A DNA stretch of 36,796 bases from Candidatus Eiseniibacteriota bacterium (GTDB lineage Bacteria > Joyebacterota > Joyebacteria > Joyebacterales > Joyebacteraceae). The DNA lies in NCBI GenBank assembly GCA_030595835.1, contig JAUVLG010000020.1, positions 1-36,796 of the forward strand, given 5' to 3'. The notes beneath the pieces are model-generated. The model saw only the letters and a list, made by a program, of their open reading frames with translations, ran no database searches and was not told the DNA's origin. Positions 12,206-20,960 of the stretch are shown one piece after another; within the stretch, counting starts at the first letter, position 1, and every line of letters starts with the position of its first letter. A program made the position numbers and the translations under genes.

Positions 12206-13018
12206 CTGGAATTCGCGAAAATGACGGGCGCCGGCAATGACTTCATCGTCATCGACGACCGCCTGAACGTAATAGGCAATGATGCCAGAGAGCTCGCGAA
12301 ACAGCTGTGCCGGCGCAGGCTCTCGGTCGGAGCGGACGGGCTCATACTTGTCGTGCCAAGCACGCGCGCCGACTTCCGCATGAGGTACTTCAACCCTGAC
12401 GGGACCGAAGCCGACATGTGCGGCAACGGCGGCCGGTGCGTGGCGAGATTCGCACGCGACAAGGGCATAGCCGGAACGGTGATGACGTTCGAGAGCCGTT
12501 CCGGACTTCACGACGCGGAGATCCTGGACGGCGACGATGTCCTCCTCAAGATGGCGGAACCGCGGGCCGTGCTCCTGAACAACTACTTCCCGATCGCGGG
12601 GGAAAAGCGGGCGCTGCACAGGATAAACACGGGCGTCCCGCACGCGGTCTGTGAAGTCGAGAATCTGGCGGACTTCCCCGTAGTGGAAACGGGGAGGATC
12701 ATACGCTACCTCTCAGCGTTTGTACCCGAGGGAACCAACGCTGACTTCATCGAGGTGCTGGACGAGCACACGGTGGCGCTCCGGACCTACGAGCGTGGCG
12801 TCGAGGACGAGACGCTCGCCTGCGGAACCGGTGCGGTTGCCGCCGCACTCATATCCGCGGCCCTCGGAAAGACGCGTCCCCCGGTTGCCGTACACACGCG
12901 GGGCGGGGATACGCTGACGATCGGGTTCTACATGAGTGACGTGGGGTTCTGCGACGTGACGCTCTCGGGGAACGCAGAGACCATCTACGAGGGCGCGCTC
13001 GAGCAATCCGGGGAGTAG
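12206..13018 (+). CDS. dapF: Diaminopimelate epimerase, probable CTG start
   Basis: Interconverts LL- and meso-diaminopimelate for peptidoglycan and lysine. From the CTG the protein is 270 residues and begins MEFAKMTGAGNDFIVID, matching the family's usual MxFxKMxGxGNDF opening. Starting at the ATG at 12221 would remove the first beta strand and leave the ribosome site too distant. Both catalytic cysteines are present: C72 in ADMCGNGGRC and C206 in LACGTGA. It follows the Ig-like lipoprotein by nine bases and precedes dapA by 45, so two steps of the same pathway are adjacent. The non-ATG start is an inference from spacing and family alignment. The enzyme identity is secure. Confidence 0.93.
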   Translation: MEFAKMTGAGNDFIVIDDRLNVIGNDARELAKQLCRRRLSVGADGLILVVPSTRADFRMRYFNPDGTEADMCGNGGRCVARFARDKGIAGTVMTFESRSGLHDAEILDGDDVLLKMAEPRAVLLNNYFPIAGEKRALHRINTGVPHAVCEVENLADFPVVETGRIIRYLSAFVPEGTNADFIEVLDEHTVALRTYERGVEDETLACGTGAVAAALISAALGKTRPPVAVHTRGGDTLTIGFYMSDVGFCDVTLSGNAETIYEGALEQSGE

Positions 13019-13063
13019 GATCCGGCCGCGGGCTTCGAGCCACGAGGAAAACCGGGAGGACCG

Positions 13064-13936
13064 ATGTTCACAGGGTCATTTGTAGCAACGGTCACGCCAA
13101 TGAGGGACGGGAAGGTCGACGAGAAGTCGCTCCGCGACCTCCTGAGAATGCACCTCGAGGCCGGGACGGCGGGCATCGTGCCGGCCGGGTGCACGGGCGA
13201 AGCGGCAACCCTCTCATCGGAGGAGAGGCTCAGGATGCTCGCGGTGTGCCTTGAGGAGGTCGGCGATGCCATGCCGGTCATTCCGGGCACGGGCTCGAAC
13301 TCCACGGCGGAGACCATTCACCTGACCAGGGCGGCCGCGGCGGCCGGGGCGCACGGTGCGCTCATCATAACGCCTTACTACAACAAGCCGACCCCCGAGG
13401 GGCTGTATCAACACTACCGCAACGTGGCCCTCGAGGTCGATCTCCCGATCGTTCTGTACAACGTCCCGTCGCGGACCGGCATTAACATGCTCCCCGAGAC
13501 GGTCGCGCGCCTGTCGGAGATCGAGAACATCGTGGCCGTGAAGGAGGCGAGCGGTTCCGTCGATCAGGTCAGCGAGATCGCGGAGCTGTGCGACATCACG
13601 ATCCTCTCCGGAGACGATCCGCTGACACTGCCCATGATGTCCGTGGGAGCCACTGGCGTGGTCTCGGTGGTTGCCAACGTCCTGCCGCGCATGGTCGCAG
13701 AGATGGTGCAGGCCTTTCCCGGGCGGCCCTCGAGGGCCAAGGAGCTTCACCACGCCCTCCGCCCCATATCGAAAGCGCTCTTTCTTGAGACCAGCCCCGG
13801 GCCGATCAAGTACGCCATGGCCGAGCTCGGGTTGATAGGAAGCGACGAGCTGCGGGCGCCACTCGTGGGGGTGACCGAACAGACGAAGGATAGAATGGAG
13901 GACGCTCTGGCCGCGATCCGACTCGCTCGCGGGTAG
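13064..13936 (+). CDS. dapA: 4-Hydroxy-tetrahydrodipicolinate synthase
   Basis: Condenses pyruvate with aspartate semialdehyde, the committed step to diaminopimelate and lysine. At 290 residues it is the standard length. The Schiff-base lysine is K160 in VAVKEASG. The proton-relay residues are T44 (AGCTGEA), Y106 (TPYYNKP) and Y132 (LYNVPSRTG). The tail LETSPGPIKYAMAELGL is typical. The first Thr of the usual GTTGE loop is Cys here (GCTGE), while the relay Thr is kept. The ribosome site GGGAGG precedes the ATG. It lies directly downstream of dapF. dapB is 7 kb away on the same strand, so the pathway genes are split between two transcription units. Confidence 0.96.
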   Translation: MFTGSFVATVTPMRDGKVDEKSLRDLLRMHLEAGTAGIVPAGCTGEAATLSSEERLRMLAVCLEEVGDAMPVIPGTGSNSTAETIHLTRAAAAAGAHGALIITPYYNKPTPEGLYQHYRNVALEVDLPIVLYNVPSRTGINMLPETVARLSEIENIVAVKEASGSVDQVSEIAELCDITILSGDDPLTLPMMSVGATGVVSVVANVLPRMVAEMVQAFPGRPSRAKELHHALRPISKALFLETSPGPIKYAMAELGLIGSDELRAPLVGVTEQTKDRMEDALAAIRLARG

Positions 13937-14145
13937 ACGAGCAAGTGACCAGCCCCAGAGGCAGTGACCGTGATCATCCGTGATGTCCCACGCAGTGACT
14001 GGGCGAGAGCGGGAGTTCCGTACTCGAAAATGGGACCGGACAAGTAGACGGCACCGGTGCCCGGGTCACGCCATCCGGGGCCTGCAAACGGAACCTGCAA
14101 CCCGGCTCTCGAGTCACGGCATGCGGATCAGAGGAGGAGGAGCTC

Positions 14146-15411
14146 ATGACCAACCATCCGGAAACACGAGGTGGACGTCGCGGGCGTGCGCATCCCGTCC
14201 TCCTGGCCGTGCCGGCGCTGGCGTGTGCGCTCGCACTCCTCGTGCCGGGCTGCGGCGGAGAGAGCGGCCCCCTTGAACCCACTGGCCTTGCGATAACACT
14301 CGGCAGCCGGCGCGTGCAGATAACGCGCAGCATCGAGGTCGAGGTCGTCAATGCGTACCCCGCCGCCCGTGACGAGCATCCGGACTGTGATTGGTACGTC
14401 GACGGGATACTCGGCGGTAGCGCCATGAAGGGGACGGTCACACAGACGAACCCCGCAACCTTCACCGCGCCGTCGGTGGTGCCCGCGGGTGGCGCCGTGG
14501 AGATCAGCGCCGTTTCGCAGTCCGACTCGTCGTTCACGGCCTCCGACACGCTCGCAATCGTCTTCACGGTCCGCTACGTCGACGTCGAGGACGGGAGCGA
14601 CATGTCAAGCGGCGGTACCTGGGCGAACCCGCTGAGAACCCTTACGTACGCCCTTGACCTGGTTGACGACGGCGACACGCTCGCCGTCCTGCCGGGCTCC
14701 TACGACCCCGATCACGGCGAGGCTGGGAACTACTTCATCCCGGGAGGAGTAGCGCTGATCGGCACTAGCAGGGACTCGTGTCTCATATCTGGCTCCGGCA
14801 CCGACTACAGCGTGGTCCGTTTGGGAGACGGTGCGGTCATCGCGGGCTTCACGATCGGCAACTGGGACGCAGACAACATCGCAATACTGACGACGGGAGG
14901 GGGCCTCATCAGGGACATCGCCATCAGCGAACCGTTCGGGTTTTGTGGGATACGGGCCGACGGAGAGCGGCGACGGCGGGACAACGACGTCGTCATCGAG
15001 GATTGCGAACTGGTGAACACGGAAACTCCGGCAACGGGGAGGGCGCTGGAGCTCTACTACGGCACTCACTGCGTTGTTCGGGGCTGCACGATCAGCGGGT
15101 GGCAGTACGGTCTCTACGTCAACCGCGATTCCGACCCCCTCATCGAGCGAAACACGATAACGGGCAACGGGTACGGAATCATCGCCGCCGGGGGAGGTGC
15201 GCTTCTGACCGACCCCGACCTCGGGGGCGGAGCACGCGGCAGCGATGGGGGCAACACCATTCGCGACAACGCGTACGTCGGTGTGTACAACTGGACCGAA
15301 GCTACCATCTGGGCGCTCGACAACACCTGGACAACCGATCCGCCCACGGAGGGTCCGACCCCGACCGACTTCATGAACACCGGCGGCGGCGCCATAATCT
15401 GGACCAGGTAG
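14146..15411 (+). CDS. Lipoprotein with right-handed beta-helix (DUF1565-like) domain
   Basis: A 421-residue secreted protein of unknown function. A twin-Arg-containing basic start, a hydrophobic core (LLAVPALACALALL) and the lipobox LVPGC indicate lipidation. Residues about 45-145 look like an Ig-type beta sandwich. From about 145 (YVDVEDGSDMSSGGTWANPLRTLTYAL, then AVLPGSY) begins the signature of DUF1565/parallel beta-helix proteins, followed by short repeated strands such as CVVRGCTISGWQYGLYVN and IERNTITGNGYGI. Such helices often bind or cleave polysaccharide, but I see no catalytic motif to name a substrate. The ribosome site AGGAGGAGG is very strong. The 209-base gap before it holds a 12-base palindrome at 14050-14061 and no clear promoter. 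Confidence 0.82.
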   Translation: MTNHPETRGGRRGRAHPVLLAVPALACALALLVPGCGGESGPLEPTGLAITLGSRRVQITRSIEVEVVNAYPAARDEHPDCDWYVDGILGGSAMKGTVTQTNPATFTAPSVVPAGGAVEISAVSQSDSSFTASDTLAIVFTVRYVDVEDGSDMSSGGTWANPLRTLTYALDLVDDGDTLAVLPGSYDPDHGEAGNYFIPGGVALIGTSRDSCLISGSGTDYSVVRLGDGAVIAGFTIGNWDADNIAILTTGGGLIRDIAISEPFGFCGIRADGERRRRDNDVVIEDCELVNTETPATGRALELYYGTHCVVRGCTISGWQYGLYVNRDSDPLIERNTITGNGYGIIAAGGGALLTDPDLGGGARGSDGGNTIRDNAYVGVYNWTEATIWALDNTWTTDPPTEGPTPTDFMNTGGGAIIWTR

Positions 15412-15709
15412 CTTCTCGTCGGATTACGGTGACGCGGGTGCCGTTGCCGTAATCCGACGACACCCGTGCCCCGAGCATTCACCCTGCTCGGGAAGCGCCG
15501 ACGCTCCGGGGCATATCTCCCTTCTTGCCACAAATACCAACTTAGGATTGGACGGATTTGGCGCACCCGACCTAGACTGAATTGACAGTCAACCCGTCGG
15601 CTGCCGCGTAGCGTGGTTTCAGATGAAGCCGCGCGTCGCGGTTTGCTTTTTTCCGGCGCGTCTGGGACGACGTTTCCCCGGGAGCCCCTTACTACGAAAC
15701 GGAGAACAT
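15412..15709. other. Structured intergenic region between the beta-helix lipoprotein and the radical SAM gene
   Basis: About 300 bases without a gene. The left third is packed with inverted repeats (listed separately). The right part holds TTGACA at 15582 without a convincing -10 partner, then the GGAG ribosome site of the radical SAM gene. I see no RNA gene that I can name. Confidence 0.5.
15416..15507. repeat. Cluster of three consecutive inverted repeats
   Basis: A perfect 14-base inverted repeat (TCGTCGGATTACGG at 15416-15429 and its complement at 15447-15460) begins five bases after the lipoprotein stop. A second hairpin, CCCGAGC with GCTCGGG, is at 15470-15492. A third short one around AGCG/CGCT is at about 15491-15507. 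None is followed by a run of T, so this is not a classical intrinsic terminator. It could be a 3'-end stabiliser, a two-way terminator of unusual type, or an extragenic palindromic repeat. Confidence 0.6.
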
Positions 15710-16789
15710 ATGCATCAGAGGGAAGAGTGGGAACGGGACCTGAGTCGGGTCATCACGACGGCCGACGAGCTAGCCAAGTTCATTGACCTGACCGATGACG
15801 AGGCGAAGGCCATCCATGAGCTGCGTGAGGAGTATCCGCTCAAGATCTCACGGCACTACGCGAGCCTCATGAGCCCGACGGACCCGAACGACCCGATCAG
15901 AAGAATGGTGGTTCCGACGACTGAGGAACTGCAGCACAAGCCGGGTGAGGAAGACGATGATGTGCACGCCGACGAGGCGAGGTACCAGCCATGCCCCGGG
16001 ATCGTCCACAGGTATCATGGCAAACTCCTCCTGCTGCCAACGCTGACGTGTGCCTCTCATTGCCGCTTCTGCTTCAGGAAAGGCGGCAAGGTCGTGCATC
16101 TGAGCCAGGAGGAAAGCGACAGGGCGCTCGACTACATCCGTAAGGACGAGTCGATACGCGACGTCATAATCACCGGCGGGGAACCCCTCGTCCTCTCGGA
16201 CGACGAACTGTACCACTGGGTATCGTCGTTGCGGGCCATACCGCACGTGCAGCTCATCCGTATCACCACTCGTTCGCCCATCTACACGCCGTCCAGGATC
16301 ACCGAGTCCTTCGTCCGAATGCTGGCGGAACACAACCCGCTCTTCATGACGATGTCCTTCGTGCATCCGCGGGAGATAACGCCGGAGGTGGAGCGAGGCC
16401 TCAAGATGATGGGGGACGCGGGGATCGTCATGCTCCAGCAGGGACCGCTGCTCAAGGGTGTCAACGATGATCCTGCCGTCCTCAAGCGGCTCTACGAGAA
16501 GCTCGTCTCGCTCCGGGTGATGCCGTACTACGCGATCTGGGGCATCCACACCCCGGGGGCGGAGCACTTCGTCGTAGAAGGCGACGAGGCGAGCCGGATC
16601 CTCGGCAGCATGGAGAACAAGACCTCGGGGTTCTGCGTCCCGCACCTCATCACGATCGCCAGGGGGGACAAGGTGCGCATGATGGGCTGGTCGCCGGAGA
16701 AAGAGCAGTCCCACCTTGAGCGTCGCAGGCGTGCGAAGTCCACCGCGCCCGCGCAGTTCGCGCCGGCCCTCGATGGGAGACATGATTAG
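15710..16789 (+). CDS. KamA/EpmB-family radical SAM protein (aminomutase-like)
   Basis: A 359-residue member of the lysine 2,3-aminomutase family. The radical SAM cluster motif CASHCRFC gives C114, C118 and C121, and TGGEPLV is the SAM-contacting loop. RQLQEL-type N-terminal features are replaced by IDLTDDEAKAI, and SRHYASLMSPTDPNDPIRR matches the family's YYLSLI-DP-NPI region. In lysine 2,3-aminomutase the PLP lysine lies in PGGGGK, with a substrate Asp seven residues before it. Here the region reads VPHLITIARGDKVRM, so K321 may be the PLP lysine but the glycine run and the Asp are gone. It is shorter than clostridial KamA (about 416) and close to EpmB. No efp or epmA is nearby, so the substrate is open. 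The ATG at 15710 has GGAG upstream. A strong terminator follows. Confidence 0.8.
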   Translation: MHQREEWERDLSRVITTADELAKFIDLTDDEAKAIHELREEYPLKISRHYASLMSPTDPNDPIRRMVVPTTEELQHKPGEEDDDVHADEARYQPCPGIVHRYHGKLLLLPTLTCASHCRFCFRKGGKVVHLSQEESDRALDYIRKDESIRDVIITGGEPLVLSDDELYHWVSSLRAIPHVQLIRITTRSPIYTPSRITESFVRMLAEHNPLFMTMSFVHPREITPEVERGLKMMGDAGIVMLQQGPLLKGVNDDPAVLKRLYEKLVSLRVMPYYAIWGIHTPGAEHFVVEGDEASRILGSMENKTSGFCVPHLITIARGDKVRMMGWSPEKEQSHLERRRRAKSTAPAQFAPALDGRHD

Positions 16790-16835
16790 AGAAGGGAAGC
16801 GCGCACCAGGCGTTTCTCGCATGTCAGAGCAGCAG

Positions 16836-16869
16836 AGAGGCGGCGGCCACAGTGGCCGCCGTCTCTTTT
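16836..16869 (+). terminator. Rho-independent terminator after the radical SAM gene
   Basis: CGGCGGCC at 16841-16848 pairs with GGCCGCCG at 16854-16861 around a five-base loop. The stem extends outward through GAGAG/CTCTT pairing to about 13 pairs and is followed by TTTTCTT. It lies 46 bases after the stop codon and separates this gene from the FIST-kinase unit. Confidence 0.9.
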
Positions 16870-17044
16870 CTTCCCCTGAAACCGACTCTCTCGCTCTGTT
16901 CAAAATGTGACCTCTTCTGACCAGCCCGCGGGCAGCTGTCGTTGCATCGTGCGATTGAGCCGCTGGGCGCCTTCCCTGGGCCCCCCTCCGCCACCTCAAC
17001 ACTCTGCCAAACCTCTTGAAACCGGCGCAGTCGGCCTTTCCCGC

Positions 17045-17060
17045 TGGAACGGGTCTTGCT
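17045..17060 (+). promoter_or_regulatory. Sigma-54 (-24/-12) promoter for the FIST-kinase unit
   Basis: TGGAACG at 17045-17051, four bases, then TTGCT at 17056-17060. The GG and GC dinucleotides are exactly ten bases apart, as sigma-54 requires. Only the fourth base of the consensus TGGCACG differs. Transcription would start near 17071. The match was found by eye; no activator gene of the NtrC type is in the window. Confidence 0.55.
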
Positions 17061-17195
17061 TTGTATCCGCTTAGACAAATCCGCGTGCCTGAATCCGGGC
17101 ACGCAGATGGCAAGGGAGCGCCCGACACGACGCGGCCTCACCCCGATAACGGCGGCGTGAACCGCGATGTCGTACGCGAGCAAGGAGAGGGTTCA

Positions 17196-18416
17196 ATGAG
17201 AACAGCAAAGTCAGGCGTTGGATACGTGGACATGACAGACTCCCTCGAGGCCGGGCGCAAGTGCGCGGAGAAGGCCATGAGCGACGGCTCTCTGCAGCGG
17301 AGCGATTTCACCGTGGCCTTCTGCGGCGGAAACCACGATCCGATCAACTTCCTGAAGGCAGTGCGCGAGGTCGTCGGAGAGAGCACGCTCATTGGAGGAA
17401 CGGCCGTCGGCGTCATCACCAACGAGAAGTCCAGCTACGGAGGGTACGAGGCCGGCGTGGCCGTTGTCTCGTCGGACTCGATGCGCTTCGACGCCATGTC
17501 CGTCGGTGGACTCAAGGAAGGCGAGGAAGCGGCGGGCGAGGAACTCGGCCGCATGCTTGCGGGCAGGTCGGAGGAAGACGCGCAGGCCATCCTGCTCTTC
17601 TACGACTCCGTCAAGTCGACACCTCCGCTCACGGTCAACCTCGCCAGCCAGCTCATCAAGGGTGTCGAGAAAGGCCTCGGCAAGCAGCACGCGCCCGTGT
17701 TGGGCGGCGGCATGATCAAGGACTACCAGTGGAGCGGCTCGCACGTCTTCGCCAACGACCAGGCGATGACACAGCACGCCGTCGGCGTCGTAATCTCCGG
17801 CAACTGTTCGGTCCACCACGCGATCAGCCACGGGTGCGAGCCGGCCAGTGACTACCACACCATCACCGACATCGACGGTCCGGTGGTGAAGGAGCTCGAT
17901 GGGCGTCCAGCGCTGGACGTCATCGAGGACATCATTGGCGCCGGAGCGGCCCGTGACTGGCAGCAGTATTCACTTCTGGTCACGCTGGGCGCCAACTACG
18001 GGAGCGACCCATACGGCGACTTCGACGAGAACCAGTACGTGAACAGGCTCATTGCCGCAGCGAATCCGGACGATGGCTCCGTCATCCTGTTCGAATCCGA
18101 TTTCGGGGTCGGCGAGCGGATCCAGATCATGCGTCGCAGCAACGAGCACATGCTCAGCTCGGCCCGCCAGATGTCCAACGGCGTGCTGAAGAGCATGGGT
18201 ACGACTGACCCATTCCTCGCGCTCTACATCGACTGCGCCGGCAGGACCAGCGGCTTCTCGGGCGCTGGCGCAGAGGAAGGCGCCATCATCCAGGAGACCA
18301 TCGGCTCGCAGATGCCTCTCCTCGGGTTCTACTCGGGCGTCGAGATTGCTCCGTTCATGGGCGGCTCGCGCGCTCTTGACTGGACCGGCGTGCTCATAGT
18401 GCTCTCGGAGGAATAG
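17196..18416 (+). CDS. Standalone FIST-domain sensory protein
   Basis: A 406-residue cytoplasmic protein matching the FIST N and FIST C sensory module. Typical features are the early AFCGGNHDPINFLKAVRE with LIGGTAVGVI, then SYGGYEAGVAVVSSD, the LGGGMIKDYQWSG segment, and the C-terminal half with FLALYIDCAGRTSGFSGAGAEEGAIIQE and PLLGFYSGVEIAPFMGGSRALDWTGVLIVL. FIST modules are usually found as input domains of histidine kinases, cyclases or methyl-accepting proteins and have been proposed to bind small ligands such as amino acids. Here the module is a separate protein, three bases before a hybrid kinase, so it probably feeds that kinase. The ATG at 17196 is chosen for its AGGAGAGG site; an in-frame ATG at 17016 would start inside the promoter region. 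Confidence 0.85.
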   Translation: MRTAKSGVGYVDMTDSLEAGRKCAEKAMSDGSLQRSDFTVAFCGGNHDPINFLKAVREVVGESTLIGGTAVGVITNEKSSYGGYEAGVAVVSSDSMRFDAMSVGGLKEGEEAAGEELGRMLAGRSEEDAQAILLFYDSVKSTPPLTVNLASQLIKGVEKGLGKQHAPVLGGGMIKDYQWSGSHVFANDQAMTQHAVGVVISGNCSVHHAISHGCEPASDYHTITDIDGPVVKELDGRPALDVIEDIIGAGAARDWQQYSLLVTLGANYGSDPYGDFDENQYVNRLIAAANPDDGSVILFESDFGVGERIQIMRRSNEHMLSSARQMSNGVLKSMGTTDPFLALYIDCAGRTSGFSGAGAEEGAIIQETIGSQMPLLGFYSGVEIAPFMGGSRALDWTGVLIVLSEE

Positions 18417-18419
18417 AAG

Positions 18420-20762
18420 TTGCCCGATTCGCTCAAAGAAGAAGGTTCCAGTACTGACGAACTCGAACGTCAGCTCAAGGGACTGAGGTCTCGACTCGAG
18501 AGACTCGGCGGTGAGGTCGTGCGTGCTGACTACAAGGTCATGCACCTGACCCAGGAGGTACGTCGGTCCAGGAAGGCCTTCAGTTTCCTTACCGGGTTTC
18601 AGTACAGCACCAGTCGGGCGCCCTCGCTTGAGGAGCTCTATCGAATTGCCCTCAAGGCGATCGTGTCCGAGCTCTGGATGAAGCGCGCCGTGATCCTGGA
18701 GTTGAATGAGTCCGGGACCTGCCTGCGCCAGACGGCGATGCTGGGCTCGGCCACCGACGATCAGGAGGTGTGTCTGGCTCTGCCCGCCGACAGCAAGGAG
18801 GCGTGGTCCAAGCCCCAGCTGATCAACGGTGAGACACTGGAGGAGCCCTGGATCGAGCAGGTCAGGTCCAAGCTCGGGCTGCCGTTCTTCGTGTGGATCC
18901 CTGACACGCGCCAGGGGCAGATGGAGACCGTGTTGGTGGCGGGCACCATGTCGGAAGACCCAGCCCAGGCGCCCAAGCTGACCGGGCACGACCTGGACCT
19001 CTTCATCTCCATGTGCGCCATCCTTTGGGTCGATCGGATGAACCTGCTCGCGCGAGGAGCTCTCGAGCGACAGGTGCTGTACGAGTCCCTTCTCAACAAG
19101 ATCTCGTCCACGCTGCTCCAGGACTACGAGGCCCCCGCGGCACACCTGGACGACGTCCTGACGCGCGTGGGCCACGGATGGTCGCTCGACAGAATGCGGC
19201 TACTTCAGAGAGACGCCGGAGACCACATCAGTACCGTCACGCACGAGTGGACCGCTGGCGAACTGCCGGAGGTCGAGGGCGCGACGCCGACCTTCGCCCC
19301 TGAGGAGATCCCCGAGTGGCGCGATGCGATGGCCAGCGGCGAAACGGTACAAATAGACGACGTTGAGCAGCTTCCACCAGAGCAGGCCGCGCCCCTCAAG
19401 GCCGCGGGCATCCGTTCGCTGCTCCTGGTTCCCACGAACGTGCGGGGAGCAGCCGCCGGCTGCACCAGCTTCGAACGCTGCAGGTCCGTGAAGCGGTGGA
19501 GCAATGAGGACAAACAGCTCCTCGAGGTCGTTTCGGGATTGATATCGGGCGCACTGTCGCGTGAACGTGAGATGGAGGAACGAACGCAGCTCGAGGCCGA
19601 GTATAACCACTCGAAGAAAATGGAGGCGGTCGGCCAGCTCGCCGGAGGCGTCGCGCACGATTTCAACAACCTGCTCACCACCATCCAGGGGTACGCACAG
19701 CTCCTCGCGGCAAGATTGCCAGAGGAGTACAGAGAACTGCCAGGACTCAAGGAAATAGTCATGGCCAGCGAGCGAGCGGCCGCGCTGACGCGCCAGCTCT
19801 TGACCTTCAGCAGGCGCGACACCGCCACGACCGCTCCGCTCAACATCAACGACACCGTCACCGAGACAATGAAACTCGTTGGACGCATGCTCGGCAAGAA
19901 GATCTCCGTCGAGTTCGATCTCGGGTCCGACATGGACACCATCGTCGGCGATGTGCAGCAGATCAACCAGCTCATCATGAACCTCGCCATCAACGCGAGG
20001 GACGCAATGCAGGATGGCGGGACGATAACCATATCCACGCGCGAGATGCCGACAATTGGCACCCTCGCTCGCCGCTTCACCATCCCCGGCATCGAGCGCT
20101 GCCAGATCCTGGAGATCGCCGACACCGGTTGCGGCATGGATGACGAGACCAAGGAACGCATCTTCGAACCGTTCTTCACTACGAAGGAGCCAGGCCAGGG
20201 GACCGGCCTCGGTATGTCGATCGCGTTCAGCGTCGCGCGCCGTCACGGGGGCTTCATCGATGTCGAAAGCCAGGTCGGCATCGGCACAACATTCAGCATC
20301 TACCTGCCCGTCAGACGGCCAGAGGAAAGGAAACCGAAGGAGAAGAAGCCCGTCGGTCTGTCCTCCGGCAACAACGAGACCATCCTGGTGGTCGAGGACG
20401 ATGCAGGCGTCAGGGCGATGGTTCGCGAGGCGCTCGTCGCCAGCGGATACAACGTCGTCGTGGCCGAGAACGGTCGCGAGGCGCTTGAGGAAGTGAGACA
20501 GGCAAAGCATATCTCACTGGTCGTGACCGATGTCGTCATGCCGGAAATGACCGGCAAGCAAATGTGGGATCAGCTGGCCAGCGAGGGATTCGACGCACCT
20601 CTCATCGTCATGAGCGGCTTCCCTCAGGCGACTGAGGTCAGCACGCTCTCGAGGTCCGCTTCGACGTATCTTCAGAAGCCCTTCGGTCCTCAGGAAATAT
20701 CGAGGGCGGTCCGCACCACCCTCGATTCCTTCGAAAAGCAGCACACCAGTAGCGACGCGTAG
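18420..20762 (+). CDS. Soluble GAF-like hybrid sensor histidine kinase with C-terminal receiver
   Basis: A 780-residue kinase with no membrane segment. The first 50 residues are charged and helical (coiled-coil-like). Two regions, about 60-215 and 230-385, look like GAF domains. A short helical linker ([16 protein letters not shown]) leads to the HisKA H-box [15 protein letters not shown] with phospho-accepting H413. ATPase boxes follow: N-box [11 protein letters not shown]1 DTGCGMD, F-box FEPFFTTK and G2 GTGLGMS. A receiver domain (about 655-772) has the acidic pair in VVEDDAG, D704 in [12 protein letters not shown] and a conserved Lys in LQKPFG. The TTG start has GGAGG upstream and is three bases after the FIST stop. 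With FIST input and GAF domains it likely integrates more than one cytoplasmic signal. Its output regulator is not in the window. Confidence 0.92.
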   Translation: MPDSLKEEGSSTDELERQLKGLRSRLERLGGEVVRADYKVMHLTQEVRRSRKAFSFLTGFQYSTSRAPSLEELYRIALKAIVSELWMKRAVILELNESGTCLRQTAMLGSATDDQEVCLALPADSKEAWSKPQLINGETLEEPWIEQVRSKLGLPFFVWIPDTRQGQMETVLVAGTMSEDPAQAPKLTGHDLDLFISMCAILWVDRMNLLARGALERQVLYESLLNKISSTLLQDYEAPAAHLDDVLTRVGHGWSLDRMRLLQRDAGDHISTVTHEWTAGELPEVEGATPTFAPEEIPEWRDAMASGETVQIDDVEQLPPEQAAPLKAAGIRSLLLVPTNVRGAAAGCTSFERCRSVKRWSNEDKQLLEVVSGLISGALSREREMEERTQLEAEYNHSKKMEAVGQLAGGVAHDFNNLLTTIQGYAQLLAARLPEEYRELPGLKEIVMASERAAALTRQLLTFSRRDTATTAPLNINDTVTETMKLVGRMLGKKISVEFDLGSDMDTIVGDVQQINQLIMNLAINARDAMQDGGTITISTREMPTIGTLARRFTIPGIERCQILEIADTGCGMDDETKERIFEPFFTTKEPGQGTGLGMSIAFSVARRHGGFIDVESQVGIGTTFSIYLPVRRPEERKPKEKKPVGLSSGNNETILVVEDDAGVRAMVREALVASGYNVVVAENGREALEEVRQAKHISLVVTDVVMPEMTGKQMWDQLASEGFDAPLIVMSGFPQATEVSTLSRSASTYLQKPFGPQEISRAVRTTLDSFEKQHTSSDA

Positions 20763-20819
20763 CCACATTACACACATCAGCCGAGGGCGCTTCCACTACC
20801 GCGCCTTCCGCGCCCAACT

Positions 20820-20853
20820 GTCGGCCGGCTCGCCCCGGCCGACTCACTCTTTT
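20820..20853 (+). terminator. Likely terminator after the hybrid kinase
   Basis: GTCGGCCGG at 20820-20828 and CCGGCCGAC at 20835-20843 form a nine-pair stem with a six-base loop. It is followed by TCACTCTTTT, a weak T-rich tract, 57 bases after the kinase stop. Confidence 0.6.
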
Positions 20854-20857
20854 GCCC

Positions 20858-20887
20858 TTGACTTGGGCGCCTCAACGACGAAACAAT
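20858..20887 (+). promoter_or_regulatory. Possible sigma-70 promoter for the dapB unit
   Basis: TTGACT at 20858-20863 and AACAAT at 20882-20887 are 18 bases apart, matching five and four of six consensus bases. The site sits just after the kinase terminator and about 70 bases before the dapB start. Confidence 0.4.
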
Positions 20888-20960
20888 CCGCCTGAGCATC
20901 TATTGTTGCCGAGGGTTCGCATCAATCGGTCGCCCGCGGGTGGTCGATACAGGAGGCGGT

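Larger units (their letters stand above)
16790..17195. other. Intergenic region with terminator and sigma-54-type promoter
   Basis: A 406-base gap. It contains the terminator of the upstream radical SAM gene (16836-16869) and a sigma-54-like -24/-12 element (17045-17060) before the FIST gene. The bases in between, about 16870-17044, are where an activator would bind, but I found no clear repeated operator there. Bases 17061-17195 form a leader of about 125 bases ending in an AGGAGAGG ribosome site. Confidence 0.5.

Noticed and set aside
13937-14145. Lysine riboswitch or other regulatory RNA near the dap genes
   Set aside because: No conserved lysine-element core could be recognised before dapF, dapA or dapB; only a 12-base palindrome is seen at 14050.
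15582-15614. Promoter at TTGACA before the radical SAM gene
   Set aside because: Perfect -35 but no acceptable -10 at 16-18 bases.
15848-20510. Long minus-strand frames opposite the radical SAM, FIST and kinase genes (401-436 codons)
   Set aside because: Same shadow effect; their sequences are low-complexity complements with no family signature.
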